Below, one piece after another: positions 41,225 to 49,562 of a stretch of DNA of 64,000 bases. The stretch's first letter is position 1, and every line of letters starts with the position of its first letter. The notes under the pieces were generated by a model that saw only the letters and a program-made list of their open reading frames with translations, was not told the origin of the DNA and made no database searches. The DNA comes from an uncultured Flavobacteriales bacterium (GTDB lineage: Bacteria; Bacteroidota; Bacteroidia; Flavobacteriales; UBA1820): contig CAUHQV010000008.1 of assembly GCA_959608625.1 (NCBI GenBank), forward strand, positions 1-64,000, read 5' to 3'. Both the position numbers and the translations under genes were made by a program.

Positions 41225-41964
41225 CGTCCGGCTTCTTCCAGTCGGGAATCCAGGAGGTCGAATACGCGCTGCTTCAACGCCTCTTTGTCCTCGATGGTCA
41301 TTCCGGCGGTTTCGATTGGATCGTCGATCACGGCCCGGAGGATGCCCGGATGCCCTTCATGGGGTTTTTCACTGGGAAACAGGCGGCAGTTGTCCAGAAA
41401 AGTAACAGGCAGGATAGGGATGCCGCAGTCGATGGCGATCACGAATGCACCGTCCTTGAACGGGATCAGGCGTTTGGTGATGTGCTTGGAAGTCCCTTCA
41501 GGATAGATACAGATGCTGCGCCCGCGGGCTATTTCGGCTTTGGCTTTGGGGAGTACGCCCCGGCGGGATTCCAGTGAAGTGCGCTCCACCATGATATTGG
41601 ATGCCCGGTAGATCCAGCCGAACACGGGAATGCGGGCCAGGGATTCTTTTCCGATAAACATCATGGGCAGCGGTACGGCTACGTAGCTGAGCATGATGTC
41701 CAGGATGGAAGAATGGTTGGCGACCACCATGTACTGCCGCTTGCGGTCGACCTTTTTGCGGCCTTTTACGCAGAAAATGAATCCGGACAGCAGGAGGATC
41801 AATACGCTCCATATGCGGGCCAATACGGAGAAAAAACCGTAGAAACGCGGCGTAGAGACCGAGATGAGCAGCAGTGGGGATAATCCGAGCGTCACCAGGC
41901 TGGCCATGACGACGGCCCATAGTTTCCATATTTTCCGCAGGATGTTTTGTATCAGGGTTATCAT
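41221..41964 (-). CDS. plsC: 1-acyl-sn-glycerol-3-phosphate acyltransferase
   Basis: 247 aa, inner-membrane enzyme of phosphatidic acid synthesis. The catalytic motif NHSSILD (NHx4D) is at about residues 83-89, and the glycerol-phosphate-binding motif CIYPEGTSK lies near 153-161. Two hydrophobic segments (about 15-37 and 47-65) precede the motif. It sits between a thioesterase gene (40 nt upstream) and recO (four-base overlap). Confidence 0.93.
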   Translation of the reverse strand: MITLIQNILRKIWKLWAVVMASLVTLGLSPLLLISVSTPRFYGFFSVLARIWSVLILLLSGFIFCVKGRKKVDRKRQYMVVANHSSILDIMLSYVAVPLPMMFIGKESLARIPVFGWIYRASNIMVERTSLESRRGVLPKAKAEIARGRSICIYPEGTSKHITKRLIPFKDGAFVIAIDCGIPILPVTFLDNCRLFPSEKPHEGHPGILRAVIDDPIETAGMTIEDKEALKQRVFDLLDSRLEEAGR

Positions 41965-42004
41965 CTTGTATGCGTGCTTTTTTCGAATGTTTTCAGTCCG
42001 GGGT

Positions 42005-42379
42005 TCAGGCGCCCAGTCGTGCCATGAATTTTTTCGGGTCTACGACCACCCGGGTGTGTTTCGCCCGGCCTATCACGTCGTTCTTTTCGTTCTTTACTTC
42101 GATGTAAAGAAAAATACTACTCCCTTCATGCGCTTTTACCTCGGCGATGGCCGTTAGTTCTTCTCCGACCTTTGAGGCCCGGAGATGCTCGATAAATATC
42201 TCTGCCCCGACAGTGGTTTCGCCTGCTTTAAGTTCTGTTTCTACGGCTTTTATGGCCGTGTTTTCCATCAGGGCACCCAGTGAAGGGGTAGAAAAAACCT
42301 CAAGGGAACCGGAGCCGATAGCCGCGGCAGTCTCTTGAGGTTGTACGGTGTGGGATTGGGTAAATACCGACTTTTTCAT
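42005..42379 (-). CDS. Hotdog-fold thioesterase (FlK-like)
   Basis: 124 aa from the ATG at 42379, chosen because a -7 element (42407-42400) lies inside the longer frame. The fold pattern is clear: SLGALMENTAIKAVE, ETTVGAEIFIEHLRASKVGEELTA and VKNEKNDVIGRAKHTRVVV. It resembles the fluoroacetyl-CoA thioesterase (FlK) group, which hydrolyses acyl-CoA. The physiological substrate here is unknown. It is first in the thioesterase-plsC-recO unit. Confidence 0.82.
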   Translation of the reverse strand: MKKSVFTQSHTVQPQETAAAIGSGSLEVFSTPSLGALMENTAIKAVETELKAGETTVGAEIFIEHLRASKVGEELTAIAEVKAHEGSSIFLYIEVKNEKNDVIGRAKHTRVVVDPKKFMARLGA

Positions 42380-42399
42380 TTGCCTATATTTTACGCGTG

Positions 42400-42407
42400 C
42401 AAATATA
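42400..42407 (-). promoter_or_regulatory. -7 element (TATATTTG) for the thioesterase-plsC-recO unit
   Basis: TATATTTG on the minus strand (42407-42400) is an exact TAnnTTTG, 21 nt before the ATG at 42379. No clear -33 is seen. Confidence 0.5.
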
Positions 42408-42434
42408 AGCAAAATATCGGGAAATGCCCCTTGC

Positions 42435-44801
42435 TTAGAACCTGATATCCAATCCCAGCATAAAATTGGCGCCAGCCTGGGGGAAATAGTATGCGTCCGT
42501 CCCGTAGATGGAACCGTTGGATACATACATCTTATTGAAGATGTTGTTCAACTGTCCCCGCAGGGTGAATGCCGGCAGGTAGCGGCTTTTGCGCACGTCG
42601 TAGGCTACCGAAAGGTCGCTCACGAAATACGAGTCGAGCTTGGATTCCGGAATGTTGTTGTTGCTCATATACTGCTCGCCAACGAACCGGCTGGAGAAGG
42701 CGACGGCCATCTGTTCCAGCGGACGGAAGGTGAACACGTTGTTGGCAATAACGGCCGGAGAATACGAGATCTTCTTATCCTTGGACGTACCGTCGCTCAG
42801 CTTCATTCCCTTTATCACGTTATCCGAGAAAGTGGCGTTCAGCCCCCAGGAGAACCATTCGACCGGCTGGTACAGCCCTTGCAGTTCGATACCCAGGCGG
42901 TAGCTCTTGTCTACGTTCATCTGGATCGGGGCGCCCGTATCGTTCAGTTCGCCGGTGGGAACGAGCTGGTCGATGTAGTTCATGTAATAGACGTTGGCCG
43001 AAGCGGTGAATTTGGGCGAAGTGAAGCCATACCCGAATTCGAAATCGTCGAGGTATTCCGGCCGGGGAGCGACAGGCGAATCGGTAAAGTCGGCCCGATT
43101 AGGCTCTTTCGAAGCCCGCGCGTAGCTGGCGTATACCCGGTGTTTGGAAGAGATCTGGTAGCTGACGCCCGCTTTGGGATTGAAGAACGAATAATCGCGT
43201 GTGATGTCCAGTGCCACGTTCTTATCCTCTGTTCCCCTCATCTTCAGACTGATGTTGCGGTATTGTAGGTCCGCATAGATGGACAGGCCTTTTACCGGCC
43301 GGTATTCGGCTTTCAGGAATACGTTGCCGTCGTTCTTGTCGGTATGGTTGTCGTAGTACTTCTGGTCTTTGGGCGCATTGGGCATGTATTGGGCCCAGAT
43401 CACGTCGCCGTAGTGGTCGCATTCGTAGCGGTTGTATGCTCCGGACAGGGTGGCCGTGACCTTTTGCCGGCTGTAGGTCAGGTGGGCGGTCGCTCCGTAA
43501 AAATGGTTGTAGAGCCATTTCCGGTTGACCAGGTCGCAGTATTCGATCGTTTCGTTCCCGATGGTGATAGGGCCTATCTTGTAGCGGGCCATATCGGCCC
43601 CCTGTTTGTAGCTCTCGTAATATCCGCGTCCGAAAGTGTAGTGGAGGGTCATTCCAGCTTCGAAGTCGCCCATCCGGCGGTTGGCGATCATCTGGAGGTG
43701 ATCCTGCCAGTAGTTGTCGGTTTCGTTGTCGTAATACCCGATGATCTTCTCCCAATTCGCATCGTAGATGGCCCCACTGGAATTGAAGCGGCGGTTGGTC
43801 TTTAGCATCTCGGCATCGATGCCGTTCCATGCCTGGTAGGTCTTTTGCTTGCCGCCGAATCCCAGGATTTTGATCGTCGTTTTATTGTCGTAGTAACCTG
43901 CCGACAGAAAATAGGAACTCATGTCCGAAGAGGCCCGGTCGATATATCCGTTGGAATAGGCCCGCGAAAGGCGCCCGGACAATTCGTAATGGTCGTTCAG
44001 CAGGCCGGAGGAGAAGGCCGCCGAAAATTTCTGCGCCCCAAACGAGCCGACGTTGTAGGTGAGGTCGGCCCCTGCTTTGTCGCGGGGAGCGGATGTGCGG
44101 ATGTTCACACTGCCGCCGAATGCGCCTGCCCCGTTGGTCGATGTCCCGGCTCCGCGCTGTATCTGGATGTCGTTGGCCGAAGAAGCGATGTCCGGGAGGT
44201 TCACCCAGAATACGGACTGCGATTCGGCATCGTTGAGCGGCACGTCGTTGATGGTCACATTCACGCGGGTGGCATCGCTGCCGCGGATACGCATGGACGA
44301 ATAACCGAATCCTGTCCCGTCGTCCGAGGTGAAAACCAGCGAGGGCGTTCCGGCCAGTAGGAACGGAATGTTCTGTCCGTAGTTGTCCCGGCGTATTTCC
44401 TCGCCCGAAAGGAGAGTCTGGGCGAACGGGTCCTCGGAACCGGCGCGGGTGGGGGATACGATTATTTCGTCCATCAGCACGACGTTCTCCTTCAATTTGA
44501 AGTTTTCGGTGGCGTCTGCTGTCAGGTCGACAAACCGCGTTTGCCCTTGGAAGACCAGATGGGACACTTCGATAGACGACTTGCCCGAAGGGACCTGTTG
44601 GAGGATGTAATCGCCGTTTTTTCCGCTCTGGGTCGAAGATATCCGGCCTGCGTGGCGGAACATTACATTGGCCCCCGGTACGGGTTGTCCCCCGGTGTCC
44701 GTGATTTGACCTTTTACAGCGATTTGCGCGTAAAGCGCAGAAAGGGAAATGGTGGTGAGAAATAGCGCCGTTAACAGCGCGCGTTTAAAAAAATAAGCCA
44801 T
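42435..44801 (-). CDS. TonB-dependent receptor under TPP riboswitch control, likely thiamine receptor
   Basis: 788 aa. Signal peptide to about residue 25 (SALYAQ), CarboxypepD_reg-like domain about 27-105 (VKGQITDTGGQPVPGANV), a TonB-box-like MDEIIVSPTRAG, then the plug (about 115-235: SSMRIRGSDATRVNVTINDVP, IQIQRGAGTSTNGAGAFGGS) and a large barrel ending in a Phe-terminated strand (FMLGLDIRF). The TPP riboswitch about 100 nt upstream on the same strand shows that thiamine pyrophosphate represses it. Bacteroides species use TonB receptors of this kind to take up thiamine. Without the riboswitch it would be read as an iron receptor. No thiamine inner-membrane transporter lies next to it. Confidence 0.85.
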   Translation of the reverse strand: MAYFFKRALLTALFLTTISLSALYAQIAVKGQITDTGGQPVPGANVMFRHAGRISSTQSGKNGDYILQQVPSGKSSIEVSHLVFQGQTRFVDLTADATENFKLKENVVLMDEIIVSPTRAGSEDPFAQTLLSGEEIRRDNYGQNIPFLLAGTPSLVFTSDDGTGFGYSSMRIRGSDATRVNVTINDVPLNDAESQSVFWVNLPDIASSANDIQIQRGAGTSTNGAGAFGGSVNIRTSAPRDKAGADLTYNVGSFGAQKFSAAFSSGLLNDHYELSGRLSRAYSNGYIDRASSDMSSYFLSAGYYDNKTTIKILGFGGKQKTYQAWNGIDAEMLKTNRRFNSSGAIYDANWEKIIGYYDNETDNYWQDHLQMIANRRMGDFEAGMTLHYTFGRGYYESYKQGADMARYKIGPITIGNETIEYCDLVNRKWLYNHFYGATAHLTYSRQKVTATLSGAYNRYECDHYGDVIWAQYMPNAPKDQKYYDNHTDKNDGNVFLKAEYRPVKGLSIYADLQYRNISLKMRGTEDKNVALDITRDYSFFNPKAGVSYQISSKHRVYASYARASKEPNRADFTDSPVAPRPEYLDDFEFGYGFTSPKFTASANVYYMNYIDQLVPTGELNDTGAPIQMNVDKSYRLGIELQGLYQPVEWFSWGLNATFSDNVIKGMKLSDGTSKDKKISYSPAVIANNVFTFRPLEQMAVAFSSRFVGEQYMSNNNIPESKLDSYFVSDLSVAYDVRKSRYLPAFTLRGQLNNIFNKMYVSNGSIYGTDAYYFPQAGANFMLGLDIRF

Positions 44802-44902
44802 TGCTTTAAAGTTTTAAAGGTTAAACAAAAGCAAGGGCGTACCTCGTGTGGCCCGCAGGCCAGACACTGAACAATAAATAATGTGAGATGTGGAAAAAAT
44901 TT

Positions 44903-44970
44903 GTCCCTCGACAGCATTATCCGTCCAGGTTCAAAGGGTATAATCTCAGCCGTTTATTGTGGCACCCCTA
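44903..44970 (-). promoter_or_regulatory. TPP (thiamine pyrophosphate) riboswitch
   Basis: On the minus strand the aptamer reads TAGGGGTGCC, then CGGCTGAGATTATACCC, TTTGAACCTGGACGGATAAT and GCTGTCGAGGGA. The invariant CTGAGA, ACCC, GAACCTG and GGATAAT blocks are all present. Downstream, TGGCC-TGCG-GGCCA (about 44851-44864) can form a hairpin before the receptor start. The aptamer begins 17 nt after the ribH stop. A -7-like TAATTTTT at the end of ribH may start it. Confidence 0.95.
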
Positions 44971-44986
44971 AAAAATTATCGTTGGT

Positions 44987-45493
44987 TCATTTTTGGTTTT
45001 TCAATTTCTTATGCAGGTGGGACATCAGCACCGCGTCGGCCGCACATTCCACACCTTTATTTCCCAGCCGGCCGCCGCTGCGGTCCCGCGACTGGGCGAT
45101 ATTGTCGTCCGTCAGTACGCCGAATATCACCGGTGCGAGTCCTTTTTCTCCCGCGCGGGCGTTGAGGGTCCCGATATTCTGCGCGACTGCCGAGCAGATG
45201 TATTCAAAATGAGGAGTTTCTCCCCGGATGACGCTTCCCAATACGATGACGGCATCATACCGGCCGGAAGCTTGCATCAGGGAAGCCGCATAAATGAGCT
45301 CAAAGCTACCCGGTACGTCGTTGCGCACGATGTCGTTGCGCAGCACGCCCAGATCGATCAGCGTATCGAACGCGCCCCGGTAGAGGCTTTCCGTGATCTC
45401 TGCGTTCCATCCCGACACGGCGATCCCTATCCGAAGGCCTGCGCCGTCGGGTACTTTAGAGCGGTCGTATGCGGAAAGATCCGAGGTAGACAT
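44987..45493 (-). CDS. ribH: 6,7-dimethyl-8-ribityllumazine synthase
   Basis: 168 aa. RibH makes the lumazine precursor of riboflavin and usually assembles into large shells. The substrate-binding motifs are present: VSGWNAEITESLY, VPGSFELIYAA, VLGSVIRGETPHFEYI and PVIFGVLTDDNIAQS. The conserved His lies in the ETPHFEYI loop. It starts seven nt after the TPR gene's stop, a pairing common in Bacteroidota. No FMN riboswitch is seen. Confidence 0.96.
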   Translation of the reverse strand: MSTSDLSAYDRSKVPDGAGLRIGIAVSGWNAEITESLYRGAFDTLIDLGVLRNDIVRNDVPGSFELIYAASLMQASGRYDAVIVLGSVIRGETPHFEYICSAVAQNIGTLNARAGEKGLAPVIFGVLTDDNIAQSRDRSGGRLGNKGVECAADAVLMSHLHKKLKNQK

Positions 45494-45500
45494 CCGGTCT

Positions 45501-46226
45501 TTATTTGAGGTTCTTGGCAGCGCCGGCGGCGAATTCCAAGTATTTTTCTATAGAAGCAGCCTGGGGTGAATCCGGATATTTTTCCTTGATGGCCTTGAAA
45601 TGCTTCTCGGCGACCGAGTATTTTTTCAAATACATAGCCGTATTGCCGGCTTTCATCAGATAGAAAGGCGTCGTAAAATTGTTGTCGCGTTTCGAAGCGG
45701 CTTTTTCGTAGTATTTCAGGGCTTCTTCCGGTTTTTCGAGCTGGGCGTAGCAATCGCCGATCATTCCAATGGCTTCCGCGGAAGCTATTTCATCGTCCGA
45801 AGAGAATTTTTCCAGGTAGGACATAGCCTTTTCATACTGACCCAAACGGTAGTAGGAGGCACCGGCCAGGTATTTGGCTACGTTGCCCGCTTTGGTGGAA
45901 GAATAGCGGTCTGCGATCTTGATCAGGCCCGGATTGGCGGGAGTGCCTTCCAGCGCCAGACGCAGGGAGTCCTTTTCATAAGCCTGCTGGGCGAAAGCCA
46001 GTTCATCGGTGGCTTCGGCTTGCGAGGGTTTGGATACCCAAGTGTGGTAGCCATAGCCCACCAGCAGAAGGACTATAAGCCCTACTATCACATAGGTAAT
46101 TTGTTTTTTGTATTTTTCGATAAGGCTTTCGAAGCGGCTGGCTCCTTTGTCGAGTCTGTTTACGATCTTTTCCGCAGCATCGGATTTCTGGGCCTTTACG
46201 TTCTTCGGTTTCTGGTAAGTAGCCAT
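45501..46226 (-). CDS. Membrane-anchored TPR protein
   Basis: 241 aa. A single membrane helix (ITYVIVGLIVLLLVGYGYHTW, about 44-64) leads to a periplasmic TPR domain: KYLAGASYYRLGQYEKAMSYLEKF, IGDCYAQLEKPEEALKYYEKA and AGNTAMYLKKYSVAEKHFKAI. The layout is like YfgM, an ancillary protein of the Sec translocon and chaperone network, but that is inference. It is the first gene of a two-gene unit with ribH and has a good promoter at 46268. Confidence 0.85.
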   Translation of the reverse strand: MATYQKPKNVKAQKSDAAEKIVNRLDKGASRFESLIEKYKKQITYVIVGLIVLLLVGYGYHTWVSKPSQAEATDELAFAQQAYEKDSLRLALEGTPANPGLIKIADRYSSTKAGNVAKYLAGASYYRLGQYEKAMSYLEKFSSDDEIASAEAIGMIGDCYAQLEKPEEALKYYEKAASKRDNNFTTPFYLMKAGNTAMYLKKYSVAEKHFKAIKEKYPDSPQAASIEKYLEFAAGAAKNLK

Positions 46227-46267
46227 ATGAATAGGATGTATTTTTTGTTTCTTTCGGTTAACAGGTG

Positions 46268-46298
46268 CAAAAGTAATACAACTTTGTGAATTACGAAA
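46268..46298 (-). promoter_or_regulatory. Promoter for the TPR-ribH unit
   Basis: On the minus strand TTTC (46298-46295), a 19-nt spacer, then TACTTTTG (46275-46268), an exact TAnnTTTG, 42 nt before the ATG at 46226. Confidence 0.55.
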
Positions 46299-46325
46299 TT
46301 TTTTTCCGGGAAAACGCGTTCGGTT

Positions 46326-47519
46326 TTACAAGTCGTCCACGATGGTCAGCTGGGGTTTTTCCCGGGTCTGGGCTTCGGTGATGGGGGTGATATTGTCCGT
46401 AGCGATATTCAATATTTTGGTGTCGCTTTTCAACCCGATATAAAGGGCGTTTCCCCCGCCGCTGATGGTCGCTTCACCGTGGGAATAACTGTTACCCCGG
46501 TAGAGGCTTTCCCCCCGTTTGACGAAATTGGAACTCATACGGAATTCTCCTTCCACTTTTTTGAGCCGGAACCTGTCGTATTCGCGGTCGCTGATGTTGA
46601 GAATATTGAGGTAGGGGAGGAACTGTTTGGGCAGTTTTTTCCCGAACGGGATGTTGACGTAGATAGCCATAATGGCCTCGGCCCGGTTGATGCTCATCGT
46701 TTGGCTGTTCACATAAAGGACGAATTGCTGCCCGAACCGGAACATGCCTAAAAAACGGATGATATCATAATAGGTAAGCACGATCTCGCCGTTCATTTGG
46801 CCCAGATACTCCCATTTTTTCGGTTTTTCGTTCAGCGCGCTGCGGATCATGCTTTCGGATACGGTAAGGCCCTTGATATTGACGGTAGGGTCGATGTTAC
46901 GCAGCGTATCCACCTGTTGCATACGCTCTTCGGCCCGTTTGTCGAAATACACTTTGGTCTTCAGCCGATGGGTCATATCCTTTTTGCCCCGGCCGGGATC
47001 GTAGGTGTCCACCAGGTTTTCCTGATAGGCCAGGATTTTGTCCGAAGAGGATATGGAGGTGTTGGTCTGTACCCGGTAAACGGCCTCGATATTACTGAAA
47101 TCTTTTTCCATTTGTATCCGGATACGTTCCAATAGATCCGGCACGTCCATTTTGTATTTCCGTTTGGCTTTGGCGGTGACGACAGGCCCTTCGAGTTGAA
47201 TGATGTTCTGGTGTAGCAGGACATCGAGTTCGATCGGGTTTTCGGAAACGGTTATGGGGGTATAAAAGGTGTGGTATCCGACAAAAGATACGACCAAAGT
47301 GTCCGGCAGGAAATTTTTATCGACCGTCAGGATGAACGATCCGTCGCTGGAGCCGATGATTCCTTTCGTGGGACGCCCTTTCAGGTAGATGGTAGCGTAG
47401 GGAACCGTTTGCACAGAATCCCGTACGGTTCCCCGGATGGTCGTGTTCTGCCCACCTACAGGTATTGCGGAACACAATGCCAGAGCTATGGCCAGCAGGA
47501 TGGGATATAAGATTTTCAT
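46326..47519 (-). CDS. Secreted CarboxypepD_reg-like domain protein
   Basis: 397 aa. A signal peptide (MKILYPILLAIALALCSAIPVGGQ) is followed by a CarboxypepD_reg-like beta-sandwich (about 26-115: IRGTVRDSVQTVPYATIYLKG, SSDGSFILTVDKNF, VVSFVGYHTFYTPI). The remaining 280 residues are unassigned: mixed, charged, with FFGKKLPKQFL-like segments and no barrel features. Proteins with this head but no TonB plug or barrel are common in Bacteroidota and have no known role. It is separated from the S4 gene by 29 nt and may be co-transcribed with it. Confidence 0.75.
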   Translation of the reverse strand: MKILYPILLAIALALCSAIPVGGQNTTIRGTVRDSVQTVPYATIYLKGRPTKGIIGSSDGSFILTVDKNFLPDTLVVSFVGYHTFYTPITVSENPIELDVLLHQNIIQLEGPVVTAKAKRKYKMDVPDLLERIRIQMEKDFSNIEAVYRVQTNTSISSSDKILAYQENLVDTYDPGRGKKDMTHRLKTKVYFDKRAEERMQQVDTLRNIDPTVNIKGLTVSESMIRSALNEKPKKWEYLGQMNGEIVLTYYDIIRFLGMFRFGQQFVLYVNSQTMSINRAEAIMAIYVNIPFGKKLPKQFLPYLNILNISDREYDRFRLKKVEGEFRMSSNFVKRGESLYRGNSYSHGEATISGGGNALYIGLKSDTKILNIATDNITPITEAQTREKPQLTIVDDL

Positions 47520-47548
47520 ACTCGTTTTTTTGGGTTTGTGGTTTGGTT

Positions 47549-47965
47549 TCAGGGAGTGCCGCCATCCTCTTCGTCTTCTTGCTCAAAGATGTCCACCCAG
47601 TCTTCCGTGAAATCGTCCATATCCCTGCGATCTTTTTTAGTAGGGCGCCCTTCGCGGTAGGCATTCACATAGGTGGCGTGGGACAGGCGCATCATTTCCA
47701 TTCGTTCTATTTCTTCGGCCGGGGTGATGTTTTTCAGGTACAGAGGAACCAGTTTGGCTCCTACGCGGCTTTTGGGGATGTCCAATACGAGGAATTCGAA
47801 AAACACCTGGAAGCGCCGCAGCCGTATCTTATCTCCCTGTTTTATTTCCCGGGAGGCTTTTACGGTCGTTCCGTCGACTTGCACCTGGTTCTTCCGGCAG
47901 GCTTCGCTGGCCAGGGAACGGGTCTTGAACAGGCGTACATGCCAAAGGAATTTATCGGCTCTCAT
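47549..47965 (-). CDS. S4-domain RNA-binding protein (Hsp15-like)
   Basis: 138 aa. The S4 domain occupies the N-terminal 60 residues: RADKFLWHVRLFKTRSLASEAC, KNQVQVDGTTVKASREIKQGD and KIRLRR. The C-terminal part is basic then acidic (EDEEDGGTP). The family member HslR/Hsp15 in E. coli rescues stalled 50S-peptidyl-tRNA complexes. That role here is inference. Its start lies 16 nt from the end of the first promoter-carrying repeat at 47981, which supplies its promoter. Confidence 0.88.
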   Translation of the reverse strand: MRADKFLWHVRLFKTRSLASEACRKNQVQVDGTTVKASREIKQGDKIRLRRFQVFFEFLVLDIPKSRVGAKLVPLYLKNITPAEEIERMEMMRLSHATYVNAYREGRPTKKDRRDMDDFTEDWVDIFEQEDEEDGGTP

Positions 47966-47980
47966 CGTTTCGACATTTTA

Positions 47981-48194
47981 GAAATATAGTGAAAGCCGAG
48001 TGCCATCCAAACTTGTTTGAAAATGTCCGAGGCGCATCCTATATTATGTAAATATAGTGAAAGCCGAGTGCCATCCAAACTTGTTTGAAAATGTCCGAGG
48101 CGCATCCTATATTATGTAAATATAGTGAAAACCGAGTACCATTCAAACTTGTTTGAAAATGTCCGAGGCGCATCCTATATTATACAAATATAGC
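47981..48194 (-). repeat. Three 68-bp tandem palindromic repeats, each with a complete promoter
   Basis: Units begin at 47982, 48050 and 48118, with a 9-base stub at 48186. The first two are identical. The third differs at three positions (AAACCGAGTACCATTC versus AAGCCGAGTGCCATCC). Each unit is bounded by AATATAG and CTATATT and centred on the palindrome CAAACTTGTTTG. On the minus strand every unit reads TTTG, exactly 19 nt, then TATATTT plus C or A. In unit 1 this is 48011-48008 and 47988-47981. This is the Bacteroidota -33/-7 pattern, pointing at the S4 gene. Confidence 0.85.
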
Positions 48195-48277
48195 TAATTC
48201 CTTCCATGAAATGGGTTAATGACCTTATGAATATTTCATCAACAATTTTCCCAAAAAACGGAACAATAAAAAAACAG

Positions 48278-48285
48278 TATTTTTG
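48278..48285 (+). promoter_or_regulatory. -7 element (TATTTTTG) of the decayed gene
   Basis: TATTTTTG is an exact TAnnTTTG, 23 nt before the ATG at 48308. The promoter seems intact although the gene it serves is broken. Confidence 0.4.
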
Positions 48286-48307
48286 TTCTTTGCAAAATGA
48301 TTTGAAA

Positions 48308-49507
48308 ATGAATAAAACAGGAATATTCTTATATAGTTTGCTGCTGCCACTGTCCGTTTTTTCACAAGAAGACGGCCATGGGTTTTTTTGGGAAGCCCAA
48401 ACCTTTCTGCCAGAGAATACCTGATCGGCCAATTCAAAAAATATGACGTGGTGGTCGTCTGCGAGCGACACCACCGGGAAATTACCCAGTATGAATTGTT
48501 TTTGGAGGTGGCAAAGACCCGTATTTTGTCGAGAATGTAGGGCTGATCTATACGGAAATAGGCTTGGTCAACCAAGGGAAGCGCATCAACGAATTCCCGC
48601 GCAGTCCGTTGGTCGATTCGGCAGCCTCCCGGCGGGAACTGACCTCGTTGTTCCGGGATTCGGATTCCAGCCCGTATTGGCATGCATACAATTTTCCCTG
48701 GCTCCTATGGGGAACGGTTCAAGTTCAACCAAACGCTGTCGGCGGACAAAAAAATAGCGCTATACCCGACAGGGGAGGCTTTCGATTGGGCGGGAATAAA
48801 GGATTCCTCGGATTTTGCGGCCTGGGAAAAAGAAACTTATAAGGTTCCTCGCGACCTGACATTGGCCGGAAACCTGATCCGCAATTTCGGGGCAAATCCC
48901 CGGAAAAAGGCCCGGGTGATCATGAACAACAAACACGCCTTTATGCGTTCCTATACGATGAGCGACGGACAAACGAACCATGCGGCCACGCACAGCCTTT
49001 CGAAGTATTTCGGCGGAAAGCACCGCCGTATATACCTGATGGGGCTCGCACCGGAGGACGGCCGGATGTAGGTAGTGAAAAAAGGGGCTTGGGACTATTA
49101 TTTCAAGGCCGCCGGGAAGACGGATGTGGGGTTTGATCTGGCATCGAGCCCGTTTGCGGACGGGATTTGCGATCTGGTACCGTCTACTGCCCGGGAAAAA
49201 TTACGTACGGCGATATTTTCACCGGTATCGTTTATTACAAACCCATTGAGGAGCTTCTGTTGGTTGAAGGCCGGTCCGGTTTTGTCGACGATGGTTTCCG
49301 GAAGGAATTCGAAAGGCGGGGGAAGGTTTTTTGCCAGCCAACGGCATCGAGTTTTCAGGGGAACTTTTACAGTATCATATCGACAAGATAAACAATGTGG
49401 TGCGGAAGAGCTACGAAGAACTCGGCAGATGCCTGGAAATGATAGATTCGGCGGGCCGTAGGGGATACTCTGTGCAATATTGGCAGGTGTCGGACATCGT
49501 TAAATAA
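48308..49507 (+). pseudogene. Decayed gene for a secreted protein (possibly EreA/ChaN-like)
   Basis: The frame opens with a signal peptide (MNKTGIFLYSLLLPLSVFSQ) and then breaks at least five times. Pieces in order: KKYDVVVVCERHHREITQYE in a second frame (48420s), DPYFVENVGLIYTEIG (48512 on), FKFNQTLSADKKIALYP (48720 on), RKKARVIMNNKHAF (48900s), an in-frame TAG at 49069, VVKKGAWDYYFKAAGKTD, ITYGDIFTGIVYYKPIEEL (49198 on) and a final part (GELLQYHIDKINNVVRKSY) ending at 49507. Joined, it is about 395 aa, full length. The pattern (CERHH, IYTEIG, VIMNNKHAF) recalls secreted proteins of the EreA/ChaN-like group in Bacteroidota, from memory only. Many single-base lesions spread evenly suggest real decay. 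Confidence 0.8.
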
Positions 49508-49545
49508 AAAAATACCGCATCCGGAAAGGATGCGGTATTTTTTAC
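49507..49545. terminator. Bidirectional terminator (decayed gene / oadB)
   Basis: Stem AAAATACCGCATCC / GGATGCGGTATTTT with a GGAAA loop, T-rich on both exits. It ends the mce-mmdA-oadG-biotin carrier-oadB transcript on the minus strand. Confidence 0.9.
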
Positions 49546-49562
49546 GTATTTCTTCCGGCGGA

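Noticed and set aside
47981..48194. CRISPR array
   Set aside because: The three units are contiguous 68-bp tandem copies without unique spacers, and no cas genes are present.
48308..49507. Several short separate genes in 48.3-49.5 kb
   Set aside because: The short frames join in order into one protein with a signal peptide and continuous sequence pattern, so they are pieces of one broken gene.
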